Source: Kaistella solincola (lineage in GTDB: Bacteria; Bacteroidota; Bacteroidia; Flavobacteriales; Weeksellaceae). Taken from it: a DNA stretch of 64,000 bases. Positions 25,777 to 33,685 of this stretch are shown here, in pieces. The position numbers were made by a program, and so were the translations under genes. The notes under the pieces are model-generated. The model was not told where the DNA came from. It did no database searches and saw nothing but the letters and a program-made list of their open reading frames with translations. The stretch is taken from contig NZ_JSYK01000003.1 of NCBI RefSeq assembly GCF_000812875.1, positions 1,178,001 through 1,242,000 on the forward strand, given 5' to 3'. Each line of letters opens with the position of its first letter. Within the stretch, counting starts at the first letter, position 1.

Positions 25777-26610
25777 TTAGCAACAGGTCGGGCCGCAGCA
25801 CTCGTTTTTCTTTTCACCGTAAACCGTGATGCTGAAAATTATATTTTTGTTGGACTTATAAATTTCAATTTCCTCTTCATTCAGATAATTTTTCAGAATA
25901 TCGTTCGGAATGATAATCGGTTTTTCTTTCTGAATGGTGACGTTCTGAAAGCCGCAATTTTTAATGATTTCCAGATATTCATCTTTCTGAATTGCGCTCG
26001 CCACACAGCCCGCATACATTTCGGCGGCGTTTTTAATTTTTTCAGGTAAATCACCGGTTAAAACAATATCCGAAATGCTGAAATGTCCGCCAACTTTCAA
26101 AATCCGCTGCACTTCGCTGAACGCTTTCGGTTTGTTCGGCACGAGATTCATCACGCAGTTGCTCACCACAACATCCGCAACATTGCTCATCGTAGGAATA
26201 TTCTCAATGTCGCCCAGACGGAATTCCACATTGTTGTATTTCAATTTTTCGGCGTTCAAACGTGCTTTATTGATCATTTCCGGTGTGAAATCGATGCCGA
26301 TGACTTTTCCGGTTTCACCCGTTTCGTGTCGCGCCACGAAGCAATCATTTCCGGCGCCGCTGCCCAAATCGATGACGGTGTCACCAGGTTTAATTTTCGC
26401 AAATTCGGTTGGTAATCCGCAGCCTAATTTTAAATCTGCTTCGGCGTTATAACCTTCAAGATGTTCGTATTCATCGTTCATCACGTTGTAGACCTCGGTG
26501 GAACAACCGCCGCTTCCACAGCAAGAAGTTGCATTGGTGTCTTGATTCTGCAAAGCAATTTCACTGTATTTTTGCTTTACCATTTCTTTGATTTCTTCGT
26601 TGGTTGTCAT
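25777..26610 (-). CDS. arsM: arsenite S-adenosylmethionine methyltransferase
   Basis: 277 residues. The SAM-binding motif I is VIDLGSGAGND; LGCGLP, VVSNCVMNLVP and AGCVASAI carry the conserved arsenite-binding cysteines. An early CCGSGGC (about residues 30-36) and a C-terminal ECCGPTCC add Cys pairs common to bacterial ArsM. It methylates As(III) to volatile or less toxic products. No arsR, arsB or acr3 is in the window. The upstream gap holds a perfect 12-base palindrome and a short frame. Confidence 0.9.
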   Translation of the reverse strand: MTTNEEIKEMVKQKYSEIALQNQDTNATSCCGSGGCSTEVYNVMNDEYEHLEGYNAEADLKLGCGLPTEFAKIKPGDTVIDLGSGAGNDCFVARHETGETGKVIGIDFTPEMINKARLNAEKLKYNNVEFRLGDIENIPTMSNVADVVVSNCVMNLVPNKPKAFSEVQRILKVGGHFSISDIVLTGDLPEKIKNAAEMYAGCVASAIQKDEYLEIIKNCGFQNVTIQKEKPIIIPNDILKNYLNEEEIEIYKSNKNIIFSITVYGEKKNECCGPTCC

Positions 26611-26689
26611 GGGTTTTGAAATAAGAGATTAGATTTTTAGGGATAGAGGATTTGAAAAAATTTGCGTTGAAAGGGGGAATTTTTTAGTT

Positions 26690-26755
26690 TTAATGATTAA
26701 CAGCAAGAACTTTTTTCGCTAATTTTTGTTCGGTTTTGCTTGCGTCCATATTCAT
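26690..26755 (-). CDS. possible 21-residue leader peptide or gene remnant upstream of arsM
   Basis: A short minus-strand frame (MNMDASKTEQKLAKKVLAVNH) ends 80 bases before arsM. Its start lies just after a palindrome/promoter-like region, so it could be a small translated leader or the N-terminal stub of a lost arsR-type regulator. Length alone gives no support, and I do not recognise it. Confidence 0.25.
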   Translation of the reverse strand: MNMDASKTEQKLAKKVLAVNH

Positions 26756-26761
26756 ATTTTG

Positions 26762-26773
26762 ATATTGCAATAT
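26762..26773. promoter_or_regulatory. palindrome in the arsM upstream region, possible metalloregulator operator
   Basis: ATATTGCAATAT is a perfect 12-base palindrome. On minus, a TTTG (26797-26800) and a near-consensus TAATATTG -7, 21 bases apart, overlap it, so a bound protein would cover the promoter. An ArsR-type site is a guess. Confidence 0.4.
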
Positions 26774-26833
26774 TACGATATAGTTTTTCACATCTCCAAA
26801 TTTTTTAGCGATTATTTTTAGGCTTGAAGCAAA

Positions 26834-26862
26834 AAAAAAGCACCTAAAAGATGCTTTTTTTT
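26834..26862. terminator. terminator between the arsM region and the DedA gene
   Basis: AAAAAAGCA (26834-26842) and TGCTTTTTT (26852-26860) form a 9-base-pair stem with a T run on plus and A/T on minus; DedA ends just beyond at 26884. Confidence 0.65.
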
Positions 26863-26883
26863 AAATTTATAAAAATTAATTTT

Positions 26884-27564
26884 TTACTCCGAAACTTTTT
26901 CTTCTTTCTTTTTTCCGAAGAAAAATTTAATGATAATCGGTAAAGTAGTCATCAAAACGATGATAATGATAATCATCTCGAGATGCGATTTTAAATCAAT
27001 CCCGAATTGGTTCTGAAAAAGTGCATCCAAATAATGTCCGGCAAAAATCAGTGAAAAAGACCACAAAATTGCTCCAATAATATTATCAACTAGGAAACGC
27101 GTTTTATCCATCTTCACAATTCCGGCAACGATCGGCGTAAAAGTTCTTACAACCGGTAAAAATCTTGCCATTATCACCGCCAAAGCGCCATGCTGCTCGA
27201 AAAAGTCATGTGCCTGGAAAAGATATTTCTTTTTGAAAAGGAAAGAATCTTCTCTTTTGTACAATGCCGGGCCGGCTTTTAAACCAAACCAATATCCGAC
27301 TTCATTACCGATGATTGCCGCAACTGAAACCGCTGAAGCTAAAATGGTAGTGTCTAAAAAATCGCTGCCTGTGGAGCCTAATGTTTCATTTACAAGTTCT
27401 ACCGCGTAAATACCGGAAACAAAAAGCAGGCTGTCACCCGGAAGAAAAAAACCGACAAACAAACCTGTTTCCGCAAAGATTATAAATAAAATGAGCCAAA
27501 AACCGCCCATTTTTATGTAAAACTCAGGATTTAATAAATCCTTCCAACTTTCAAAATTCTCCAT
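26884..27564 (-). CDS. DedA/SNARE-associated family membrane protein
   Basis: 226 residues from the ATG at 27564 (MENFESWKDL). An in-frame ATG 11 codons upstream (27597) lies inside the promoter, so I prefer the shorter start. It has five or six membrane segments and the DedA signature FLPVVRTFTPIVAG with the conserved Arg, plus FFLPGDSLLFVSG. DedA proteins act in lipid carrier or membrane homeostasis (UptA/PetA relatives flip undecaprenyl phosphate or phosphatidylethanolamine). Substrate not predictable here. Confidence 0.9.
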   Translation of the reverse strand: MENFESWKDLLNPEFYIKMGGFWLILFIIFAETGLFVGFFLPGDSLLFVSGIYAVELVNETLGSTGSDFLDTTILASAVSVAAIIGNEVGYWFGLKAGPALYKREDSFLFKKKYLFQAHDFFEQHGALAVIMARFLPVVRTFTPIVAGIVKMDKTRFLVDNIIGAILWSFSLIFAGHYLDALFQNQFGIDLKSHLEMIIIIIVLMTTLPIIIKFFFGKKKEEKVSE

Positions 27565-27569
27565 ATTTG

Positions 27570-27598
27570 CAAAGATAACAAAAGAGCTCTTCTGCAAA
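27570..27598 (-). promoter_or_regulatory. promoter of the DedA gene
   Basis: On minus: TTTG (27598-27595), 17-base spacer, TATCTTTG (27577-27570), then 5 bases to the ATG at 27564. This is the best-spaced -33/-7 pair in the window and it fixes the start codon. Confidence 0.65.
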
Positions 27599-27628
27599 GA
27601 ATAAGAAATTGTTAAAGTTTATTAAATT

Positions 27629-28741
27629 TTAAAGCTCGAAGTTATCGTCAGAAACTGCCGTTCCGTCGGCCATTAGAAATGCTTTAAGAAACGGCGTCAG
27701 ATTTCCGTTCATCACACCGTCCACATCCGAAGTTTCAAAGCCAGAACGCACATCTTTCACCAGTTTGTACGGGTGCATCACGTAGTTGCGAATTTGGCTG
27801 CCCCACTCGATTTTCATTTTACCGGCTTCTATCTCAGTGCGCGCTTTCATACGCTCTTCAAGTTCCATTTCGTAGAGGCGTGATTTCAGCAACTGCATTG
27901 CTTTTTCTTTGTTTTGAAGCTGCGAGCGCGATTCGGAATTTTCAATTATAATTCCAGTGGGTGCGTGACGCAAACGAACTGCCGTTTCTACCTTATTTAC
28001 ATTCTGTCCACCGGCGCCACTCGAACGCATGGTTTCAAAGGAGATATCTGCAGGATTAATGTTGATTTCAATCGTGTCGTCCACTAAAGGATAAACGTAA
28101 ACCGAGACGAAACTGGTGTGGCGTTTTGCATTGGAATCAAACGGAGAAATACGCACCAAACGGTGCACGCCGTTTTCACCACGCAGATAACCGAAAGCAA
28201 ATTCACCGTCAATTTCCAAAGTGACGGTTTTAATTCCGGCAACATCGCCTTCCTGATAATTCAGTTCGCGAATTTTGTAGCCTTGATTTTCTGCCCACAT
28301 CTTGTACATCCGCATCAGCATCGAAGCCCAATCGCAGCTTTCCGTTCCTCCTGCACCAGCTGTAATTTGTAAAACCGCCGAAAGTTCGTCGCCTTCATTC
28401 GAAAGCATATTTTTAAATTCTAAATCTTCGATTTTCTGAACTAAAACCGGAAAAGCTTCATCAAGTTCCCGCGCGGAATCCGGATCTTCTTTCGCAAATT
28501 CCATTAAAACCTGAATATCTTCAAAACGTGTGAAAATTTCCTCGTAATCATCCACCCACTTCTTCTTGGAGCGCAGCTGTTTCATGAAGATTTCCGCTTC
28601 CTTCGGATTGTCCCAAAACTCTGGTGAAACAGTTTTTTCTTCGTCATTTGCAATCTCAATTTTTTTACGGTCGATCTGCAGATATTTATACAAATCTGCT
28701 ATCCGGGATTGCGTTTCTTTTATTTGGTCGCTGTTGATCAC
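27629..28741 (-). CDS. prfB: peptide chain release factor 2
   Basis: 370 residues from a GTG codon. The catalytic GGQ is in [11 protein letters not shown] and the stop-codon-reading SPF tripeptide is in [13 protein letters not shown], so this is RF2 (UAA/UGA). The usual programmed +1 frameshift near codon 25 is absent: the region reads straight through as [10 protein letters not shown] with no TGA. RF2 level is therefore not autoregulated by that device here. TACTTTTG lies 16 bases before the GTG. Confidence 0.96.
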   Translation of the reverse strand: MINSDQIKETQSRIADLYKYLQIDRKKIEIANDEEKTVSPEFWDNPKEAEIFMKQLRSKKKWVDDYEEIFTRFEDIQVLMEFAKEDPDSARELDEAFPVLVQKIEDLEFKNMLSNEGDELSAVLQITAGAGGTESCDWASMLMRMYKMWAENQGYKIRELNYQEGDVAGIKTVTLEIDGEFAFGYLRGENGVHRLVRISPFDSNAKRHTSFVSVYVYPLVDDTIEININPADISFETMRSSGAGGQNVNKVETAVRLRHAPTGIIIENSESRSQLQNKEKAMQLLKSRLYEMELEERMKARTEIEAGKMKIEWGSQIRNYVMHPYKLVKDVRSGFETSDVDGVMNGNLTPFLKAFLMADGTAVSDDNFEL

Positions 28742-28757
28742 TCGATTTTAATTTTAG

Positions 28758-28765
28758 CAAAAGTA
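28758..28765 (-). promoter_or_regulatory. -7 element of prfB
   Basis: TACTTTTG on minus, 16 bases before the GTG start; no well-placed TTG upstream. Confidence 0.4.
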
Positions 28766-28887
28766 ATATTTTTTTAAAGGAAACGTAAATCTGCAAAAAA
28801 TCCAAAACAGAAAAAAATGCCCAAAAAGCGGCAAATTTTCTTTAAGTTTAATTCAGTAAGTTTTTAAAAATTAAAAAATTCGGCACA

Positions 28888-28916
28888 AAAAAGCCGGAAA
28901 ATCTGCATTCTCCGGC
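28888..28916 (-). terminator. terminator after the phosphorylase-like gene
   Basis: Read on minus, GCCGGA/TCCGGC arms (28911-28916 with 28893-28898) followed by a T run. Confidence 0.8.
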
Positions 28917-28936
28917 CGGTATTTTTTGGTAATGAT

Positions 28937-30592
28937 TTAAAGGTAAATCTGCTTGTAATATTCATCGGCCATTCGGTCGGAATTGAAAGCAACTTTTACA
29001 TCATCCATCGCGGTTTGCTGTACAGTTCGCCATTCATCCGGACGATCGTAATACATTGGAATAATTTCGTTTTCTAAGATTTCATAAAGCTTATTCAAAT
29101 CGTAATTATCCTGGTCGTAAACGCTCATATTATCGTAATCCGCTTTCGGCACTACAAATGAGTTTTTGCCGTGTTTGGCAAATTCCGGAATCCAACCATC
29201 GTCTGTAGAAAAGTTTACAGAACCGTTCATCGCAGCCGTCATACCGGAAGTTCCGGAAGCTTCACGCGGCACACGCGGATTATTTAACCAAACATCAGAA
29301 CCTTGCTTCATCGATTTGCTTAAAGACAATTCGTAACCTGTAAGCACCGCCATATTTTTGTAATTTTTACTTTCTTCAACAAGTCCGTTAAAGGTTGAAA
29401 TCGCGGAATAATCCATCGGATAAGGTTTTCCTGCCCAGATAATCTGCACCGGATATTTCGGATTGTTCAACAGTCTTTCAAACCTTTCTTTGTCGTGAAG
29501 CAATAAATCTGCGCGCTTGTAGCCAGCAAATCTGCGCGCCCAAACGATGGTTAAAACATTAGGATCGAATAAATTTCCTGTTTGATCGGCAACAATTTTG
29601 AAAAATCTTTTCTTTAAATGCTTTTTGCGGAAATCAAATAAGGTGGAATCAGCTTCATCTTTCGACTGATAAAGCGGTTTATCTGCCCAATATTTAAATT
29701 CCTGTGCGTTCGTAATTGCTTTAATTTCACAAATATTTGGGTATTTGCTCCACATTTCACGGGAAACTACTCCATGCAGTTGGGAAACACCATTAGCAAC
29801 CCTCGCCATTCTGAGCGCACACAGTGAGTGGTTAAAACGGTCATCTTCTACACCTTCGATGTTTTTAACCTGATCAATGCTTAAACCTGAAAAGTAAGAC
29901 ATATCATGGCACATGGTAAGATTATGCTTTTCATTTCCGGCTTCTTCCGGCGTATGCGTGGTGAAAACCAGTTTTTCTTTAACTTTATTCAAATCGCCAC
30001 CGAATTTCTTCAACAAATAAAATGCTGCCGGCAAACCGTGCGCTTCATTTAAATGATAAACATCGCGCTCGAAATTCATCATGTCCAGAAGTTTTGCGCC
30101 ACCTTTTCCTAAAAGAATATATTGCGCAAGTTTGGTAGATTCGTTCGCGTCGTACAGACGGTGACAAATTGTTTTTGAAATATGGTCGTTTTCCGGCACG
30201 TCGGTGGAAAGGAAAAACATCGGCGCAGTGTGGAAAACTTCCGGCGCCAAATAATACACTTTCACCCAAACCGGCGCGGAATGGATATTTATTTGAAACT
30301 TAATGCCCGTGTCCTGCAAAAAAGAATACAATTTTACCGTCCAGGTTGGTTGTAAAGTCTGGTCGTGATTTCTCGCCTGATCGTAATAACCAAATTTCCA
30401 CAGAATCCCAATTCCTACCAAATCCTGCTTTAGGTTATAAGCACTTCGCATGTGCGAACCCGCCAAAAATCCGAGCCCGCCGGAATATATTTTCAACGCC
30501 TGATCAATGGCAAATTCCATTGAAAAATAGGCAACTTTTTTAGAATACTCCGGATTGATGCTGTACGGCATCGTATAGTTTTTAAAATCCAT
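28937..30592 (-). CDS. glgP: alpha-glucan phosphorylase-like protein (GT35), PLP lysine position altered
   Basis: 551 residues, the short archaeal/Thermus-type phosphorylase. Motifs in order: YSGGLGFLAGSH, VGIGILWKFGYYDQ, YHLNEAHGLPAAF, FTTHTPEEAGNE, ARRFAGYKRADLLL, IIWAGKPYPMDY and EASGTSGMTAAMNG. In classical phosphorylases the last motif reads GTSGMK or GTGNMK, with Lys binding the cofactor pyridoxal phosphate; here the residue is Thr452. The protein should act on glycogen, but either the family binds PLP differently or it is not a classical phosphorylase. It is cytosolic and monocistronic. Confidence 0.8.
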   Translation of the reverse strand: MDFKNYTMPYSINPEYSKKVAYFSMEFAIDQALKIYSGGLGFLAGSHMRSAYNLKQDLVGIGILWKFGYYDQARNHDQTLQPTWTVKLYSFLQDTGIKFQINIHSAPVWVKVYYLAPEVFHTAPMFFLSTDVPENDHISKTICHRLYDANESTKLAQYILLGKGGAKLLDMMNFERDVYHLNEAHGLPAAFYLLKKFGGDLNKVKEKLVFTTHTPEEAGNEKHNLTMCHDMSYFSGLSIDQVKNIEGVEDDRFNHSLCALRMARVANGVSQLHGVVSREMWSKYPNICEIKAITNAQEFKYWADKPLYQSKDEADSTLFDFRKKHLKKRFFKIVADQTGNLFDPNVLTIVWARRFAGYKRADLLLHDKERFERLLNNPKYPVQIIWAGKPYPMDYSAISTFNGLVEESKNYKNMAVLTGYELSLSKSMKQGSDVWLNNPRVPREASGTSGMTAAMNGSVNFSTDDGWIPEFAKHGKNSFVVPKADYDNMSVYDQDNYDLNKLYEILENEIIPMYYDRPDEWRTVQQTAMDDVKVAFNSDRMADEYYKQIYL

Positions 30593-30728
30593 TTTTGTTT
30601 AAAATTAAAAATCAGCTGCAAATGTATTGATTAAAAAGCGGTCTGAAAATGAATGACACCAAAATTTTGCAATAGCTGCGCGAACTCATATTAGGCGCCG
30701 AATAGCAAATTTTAAAAATTACATTGCG

Positions 30729-30736
30729 TAAATTTG
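30729..30736 (+). promoter_or_regulatory. -7 element of the DinB-like gene
   Basis: TAAATTTG, 19 bases before the ATG at 30756; no clear -33 TTG. Confidence 0.4.
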
Positions 30737-30755
30737 AGTTTTCAAAAGTTTCATC

Positions 30756-31331
30756 ATGAAAGAAATAATTTTTGCTGAATTCCAGAAATATAAACATCAA
30801 ACCGACGAGATTTTTTCGGTGTTAAATGAGCCTGTTTTCTTAAAAAAAATTAATGATGAAAGCAAAACTATCGCAGATTTGGTTCTGGATTTTGCTGAAA
30901 AATTCGGGGCAAAAACGGCATTTTTTTCTGAAATAGAAAATGAAAAAATTGGGCAAAATAGCAACGAATTTTTTCAAAATAATTTAACTTCAAAAACCGA
31001 AGTTCTACAGTTTTGGTCTGAAAGCTGGGAAATTATATTTAAAAACATTGAAGAAATTTCCGCGGAAAAATGGGAAAAATTCGGTCAAATAAGCGGTAAA
31101 AAATCTGATTTTGAATCAATGGTTTTAAGCCAACTTTCAAGCTGTGTGTTTTCCGTGGGTCAAATTATTTTTCTTGCAGAATTGCTTCAAAACGAGAAAG
31201 ATTCTGCTGAAAAAATTCAAACAAAAATTCCGTTTTCGCAAAAACCGGAAAATACAGCCGATTTGCCGGAAAATTCTTCGCCCGTGTGTTTTGCGAAAAG
31301 CGACGAAGTGCGCGACGAATACAAAATTTAA
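30756..31331 (+). CDS. degenerate DinB/DUF1572-like four-helix protein
   Basis: 191 residues. The helices TIADLVLDFAEKFGAKTAFF, EVLQFWSESWEIIFKNIEEIS and MVLSQLSSCVFSVGQIIFLAELL align in pattern with DUF1572/DinB proteins. The last normally reads HYAYHVGQIV; here both His are Ser or other residues, and the first-helix His is Asp. All three expected metal ligands are therefore lost. The C-terminal 45 residues are a charged, likely disordered tail (KPENTADLPENSSP). The fold call is moderate; the function is unknown and probably non-enzymatic. Confidence 0.55.
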   Translation: MKEIIFAEFQKYKHQTDEIFSVLNEPVFLKKINDESKTIADLVLDFAEKFGAKTAFFSEIENEKIGQNSNEFFQNNLTSKTEVLQFWSESWEIIFKNIEEISAEKWEKFGQISGKKSDFESMVLSQLSSCVFSVGQIIFLAELLQNEKDSAEKIQTKIPFSQKPENTADLPENSSPVCFAKSDEVRDEYKI

Positions 31332-31426
31332 AATAGCTGATAAATTTCAGTATTGATTTAAGTCAGTACCAAAAAATATTTCTCCTCGCCGCTTGTGTTT
31401 ACATTTACACCATCAAAACACAGGTA

Positions 31427-32008
31427 ATGGAAACACCTATCGGATTACAGAAACTCGAGCAGGTTTTAGCAGATCTGAAAGCGAAAAATAGCCTAAGCTT
31501 CGAGGAAGTTTGCGATTTACTTTTCACCTTTCACATTAAGGATTTCGAAGAAATCTACCAGATTTCTGCCTTGGAAATTCCAGCAGAAACCTGTATGAGA
31601 ATTCCGGTTTTTCAGGGCGAATTTTTCGCGGCGCTGAAAATCTGGGGCATAAATTACTGTTCGGTTATCCGGGATCATGTGAATTATGATACCAAACTTA
31701 AAGTGCTGAAAGGCAGCCTGACGGAAATTAGTTACCGCGAAAATGACAATTTTATTGAATACGATTCGCGCGCAACAGCTAAGGAAGGCGATATTTTAAT
31801 TGAGAAAACTACAGACATCAATTCGATTATCAATAATTCCGACGAAATTACGGTAAGTCTTCACGTGTACAGAACGCCGAAACTGAATGTAGAAAACGTA
31901 AGGATTTTTGATACAGAACAGCGCAGAATTGGCCAGCTGTCGCACCACGCCACGGTCTGCTCCTGGAAAGCAGTTGATAATCATTTTAAGAAAATAACCC
32001 AGATTTAG
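31427..32008 (+). CDS. cysteine-dioxygenase-like cupin with an incomplete metal site
   Basis: 193 residues. The cupin core matches cysteine dioxygenase type I: CSVIRDHVNYDTKLKVLKGSL aligns with the family HDH motif, and ITVSLHVYRTP holds the third ligand (His146). The first His of the HDH pair is Arg82, leaving only His84 and His146 as obvious ligands. Arg58 could bind a substrate carboxylate. It may be inactive, use another metal geometry or act on another thiol. It lies upstream of mtaB and is followed by a UUCG-loop terminator. Confidence 0.6.
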   Translation: METPIGLQKLEQVLADLKAKNSLSFEEVCDLLFTFHIKDFEEIYQISALEIPAETCMRIPVFQGEFFAALKIWGINYCSVIRDHVNYDTKLKVLKGSLTEISYRENDNFIEYDSRATAKEGDILIEKTTDINSIINNSDEITVSLHVYRTPKLNVENVRIFDTEQRRIGQLSHHATVCSWKAVDNHFKKITQI

Positions 32009-32048
32009 GGCAAAAATTTATATTTAGTTAGATTTCATTTCATTAAGA

Positions 32049-32073
32049 ATCGCGCTTCGGCGCGGTTTTTTTT
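32049..32073 (+). terminator. terminator with TTCG loop after the CDO-like gene
   Basis: A CGCGC/GCGCG stem extended by two outer pairs with a stable TTCG tetraloop (32056-32059), followed by a run of eight T (32066-32073). Confidence 0.9.
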
Positions 32074-32094
32074 CGTAATGAACCGAAATTTTTC

Positions 32095-32121
32095 TTTGCA
32101 CCGAATAAATCTTTAAATTTG
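32095..32121 (+). promoter_or_regulatory. promoter of mtaB
   Basis: TTTG (32095-32098), 15-base spacer, TAAATTTG (32114-32121). The element overlaps an in-frame TTG at 32119, supporting the ATG at 32134 as the true start. Confidence 0.5.
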
Positions 32122-32133
32122 CAGTCTGAAAAT

Positions 32134-33483
32134 ATGGAACATCTTACCCAAAAAACCGCCGCTTTTCATACGCTTGGGTGTAAACTCAATTTTGCGGAAA
32201 CTTCAACAATTGCACGCCAATTAACAGGTGCCGGCTACGCAAAGGTTAGCTTTGATGAGCGTGCGCATGTGTACGTCATCAACACCTGTTCTGTGACAGA
32301 AAATGCTGACCGCGAATGTAAATTTCACGTGAAAAGAGCCATGAAAGCCAATCCCGACGGTTTGGTAGTGATTTTAGGCTGTTATGCGCAGCTGAAACCT
32401 GAAGAAATTTCGGGTATTGAAGGCGTAGATTTGGTTTTGGGTGCGAAAGAAAAGTTCAATCTTTTGAGCTATCTGGATGATTTGCAGAAATCTGCTGACA
32501 ACGGAATTATCCATTCCTGCGAAGTTGATCAGGCTGATTTTTTTATCGGAAGTTATTCCATTGGCGACCGCACGCGGGCTTTTCTGAAGGTTCAGGACGG
32601 TTGCGATTATAAATGTACGTACTGCACCATTCCTTTAGCACGCGGAATTTCCCGTTCAGATACCATTGAAAATGTGGTTAAAAATGCTGCAGAAATTGCG
32701 TCGCGCGGAATTCGGGAAATTGTTTTAACCGGCGTAAACATTGGCGATTACGGTAAAGGTGAATTTGGGAATAAAAAACACGAGCACACATTTTTAGATT
32801 TAATTTCAGAACTCGATACCGTTGAAGGTATTGAAAGAATCCGTATTTCTTCGATAGAGCCGAATCTTTTGAAAGACGAGAGCATTGAACTCGTCGCGAA
32901 AAGCAAGCGTTTTGTGCCGCATTTCCACATTCCCTTGCAAAGCGGCAGCGATGATTTATTGAAGAAAATGAAGCGCCGGTATATGTCCGGACTTTACACC
33001 AATCGTGTGCAAAAAATCCGTGAAGTCATACCGGATGCGTGTATAGGTGTTGATGTTATCGTAGGGTTTCCGGGGGAAACCGAGGAAAAGTTTTTGGAAA
33101 CCTATCGTTTCCTAAATGAATTGCCGATTTCTTATCTGCATGTTTTCACCTATTCTGAAAGAGAAAATACGGAAGCTGTAGAAATGGACGGCGTAATCCC
33201 AATTGCGGAACGAAAAAAACGCAGCAAAATGCTCCGAATTTTATCTGAGAAAAAGAAAATGGCATTTTATGAAACGCAGCTTGGCAAAACTTTGCCGGTG
33301 TTGTGGGAGCACGAAAATAAAAACGGATTTATGTTCGGTTTCACCGAAAATTATGTGCGCGTAAAAAAAGCTTTCGACGAAAATTCCATTAACCAGATTG
33401 AAAACTTAAAACTTCAGAAAATAGAAAATGACGGTACCGTAAGTGTACACGCCGCTTTCGAAGCGTTTTTAAGTAAAGTTTAG
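32134..33483 (+). CDS. mtaB: tRNA t6A37 methylthiotransferase MtaB
   Basis: 449 residues. The N-terminal MTTase domain has cluster cysteines Cys16, Cys52 and Cys83; the radical SAM domain has Cys157, Cys161 and Cys164 (CDYKCTYC); a C-terminal TRAM domain follows. GCKLNFAE and the overall length are typical of MtaB rather than MiaB or RimO. It converts t6A to ms2t6A at position 37 of ANN-decoding tRNAs. I chose the ATG at 32134 because the earlier TTG lies in the -7 element. Its stop overlaps the tail of a small minus-strand gene. Confidence 0.9.
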   Translation: MEHLTQKTAAFHTLGCKLNFAETSTIARQLTGAGYAKVSFDERAHVYVINTCSVTENADRECKFHVKRAMKANPDGLVVILGCYAQLKPEEISGIEGVDLVLGAKEKFNLLSYLDDLQKSADNGIIHSCEVDQADFFIGSYSIGDRTRAFLKVQDGCDYKCTYCTIPLARGISRSDTIENVVKNAAEIASRGIREIVLTGVNIGDYGKGEFGNKKHEHTFLDLISELDTVEGIERIRISSIEPNLLKDESIELVAKSKRFVPHFHIPLQSGSDDLLKKMKRRYMSGLYTNRVQKIREVIPDACIGVDVIVGFPGETEEKFLETYRFLNELPISYLHVFTYSERENTEAVEMDGVIPIAERKKRSKMLRILSEKKKMAFYETQLGKTLPVLWEHENKNGFMFGFTENYVRVKKAFDENSINQIENLKLQKIENDGTVSVHAAFEAFLSKV

Positions 33484-33638
33484 TTCGTCGGCACAGGTTG
33501 AACGGTTCCCGTAGGTAAAATCCGAAATAAGTCGGGGAAAAATACTTGTAAAATCAGGTAAGAAATTATTGCGATGATCATTGATACAATTGCAAAAATC
33601 ACGATCGGTCCTGGTGTATTTTTTTTTCTTGGTTCCAT
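33480..33638 (-). CDS. 52-residue single-span membrane protein
   Basis: A small frame encoding MEPRKKNTPGPIVIFAIVSM..., with basic N-terminus, one long hydrophobic helix (about 11-35, IVIFAIVSMIIAIISYLILQVF) and a Pro/Thr-rich C-terminus (LPTGTVQPVPTN). The net positive N-terminus predicts N-in topology. It is placed between mtaB (tail-to-tail, overlapping 4 bases) and the GH63-like gene, whose stop is 48 bases away. Codon use and clean topology argue that it is real. I do not recognise the family. Confidence 0.65.
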   Translation of the reverse strand: MEPRKKNTPGPIVIFAIVSMIIAIISYLILQVFFPDLFRILPTGTVQPVPTN

Positions 33639-33685
33639 AGCTGCATTTTTAATGTTAAATTTTTCCCTGCAATTTCTGCACCACC

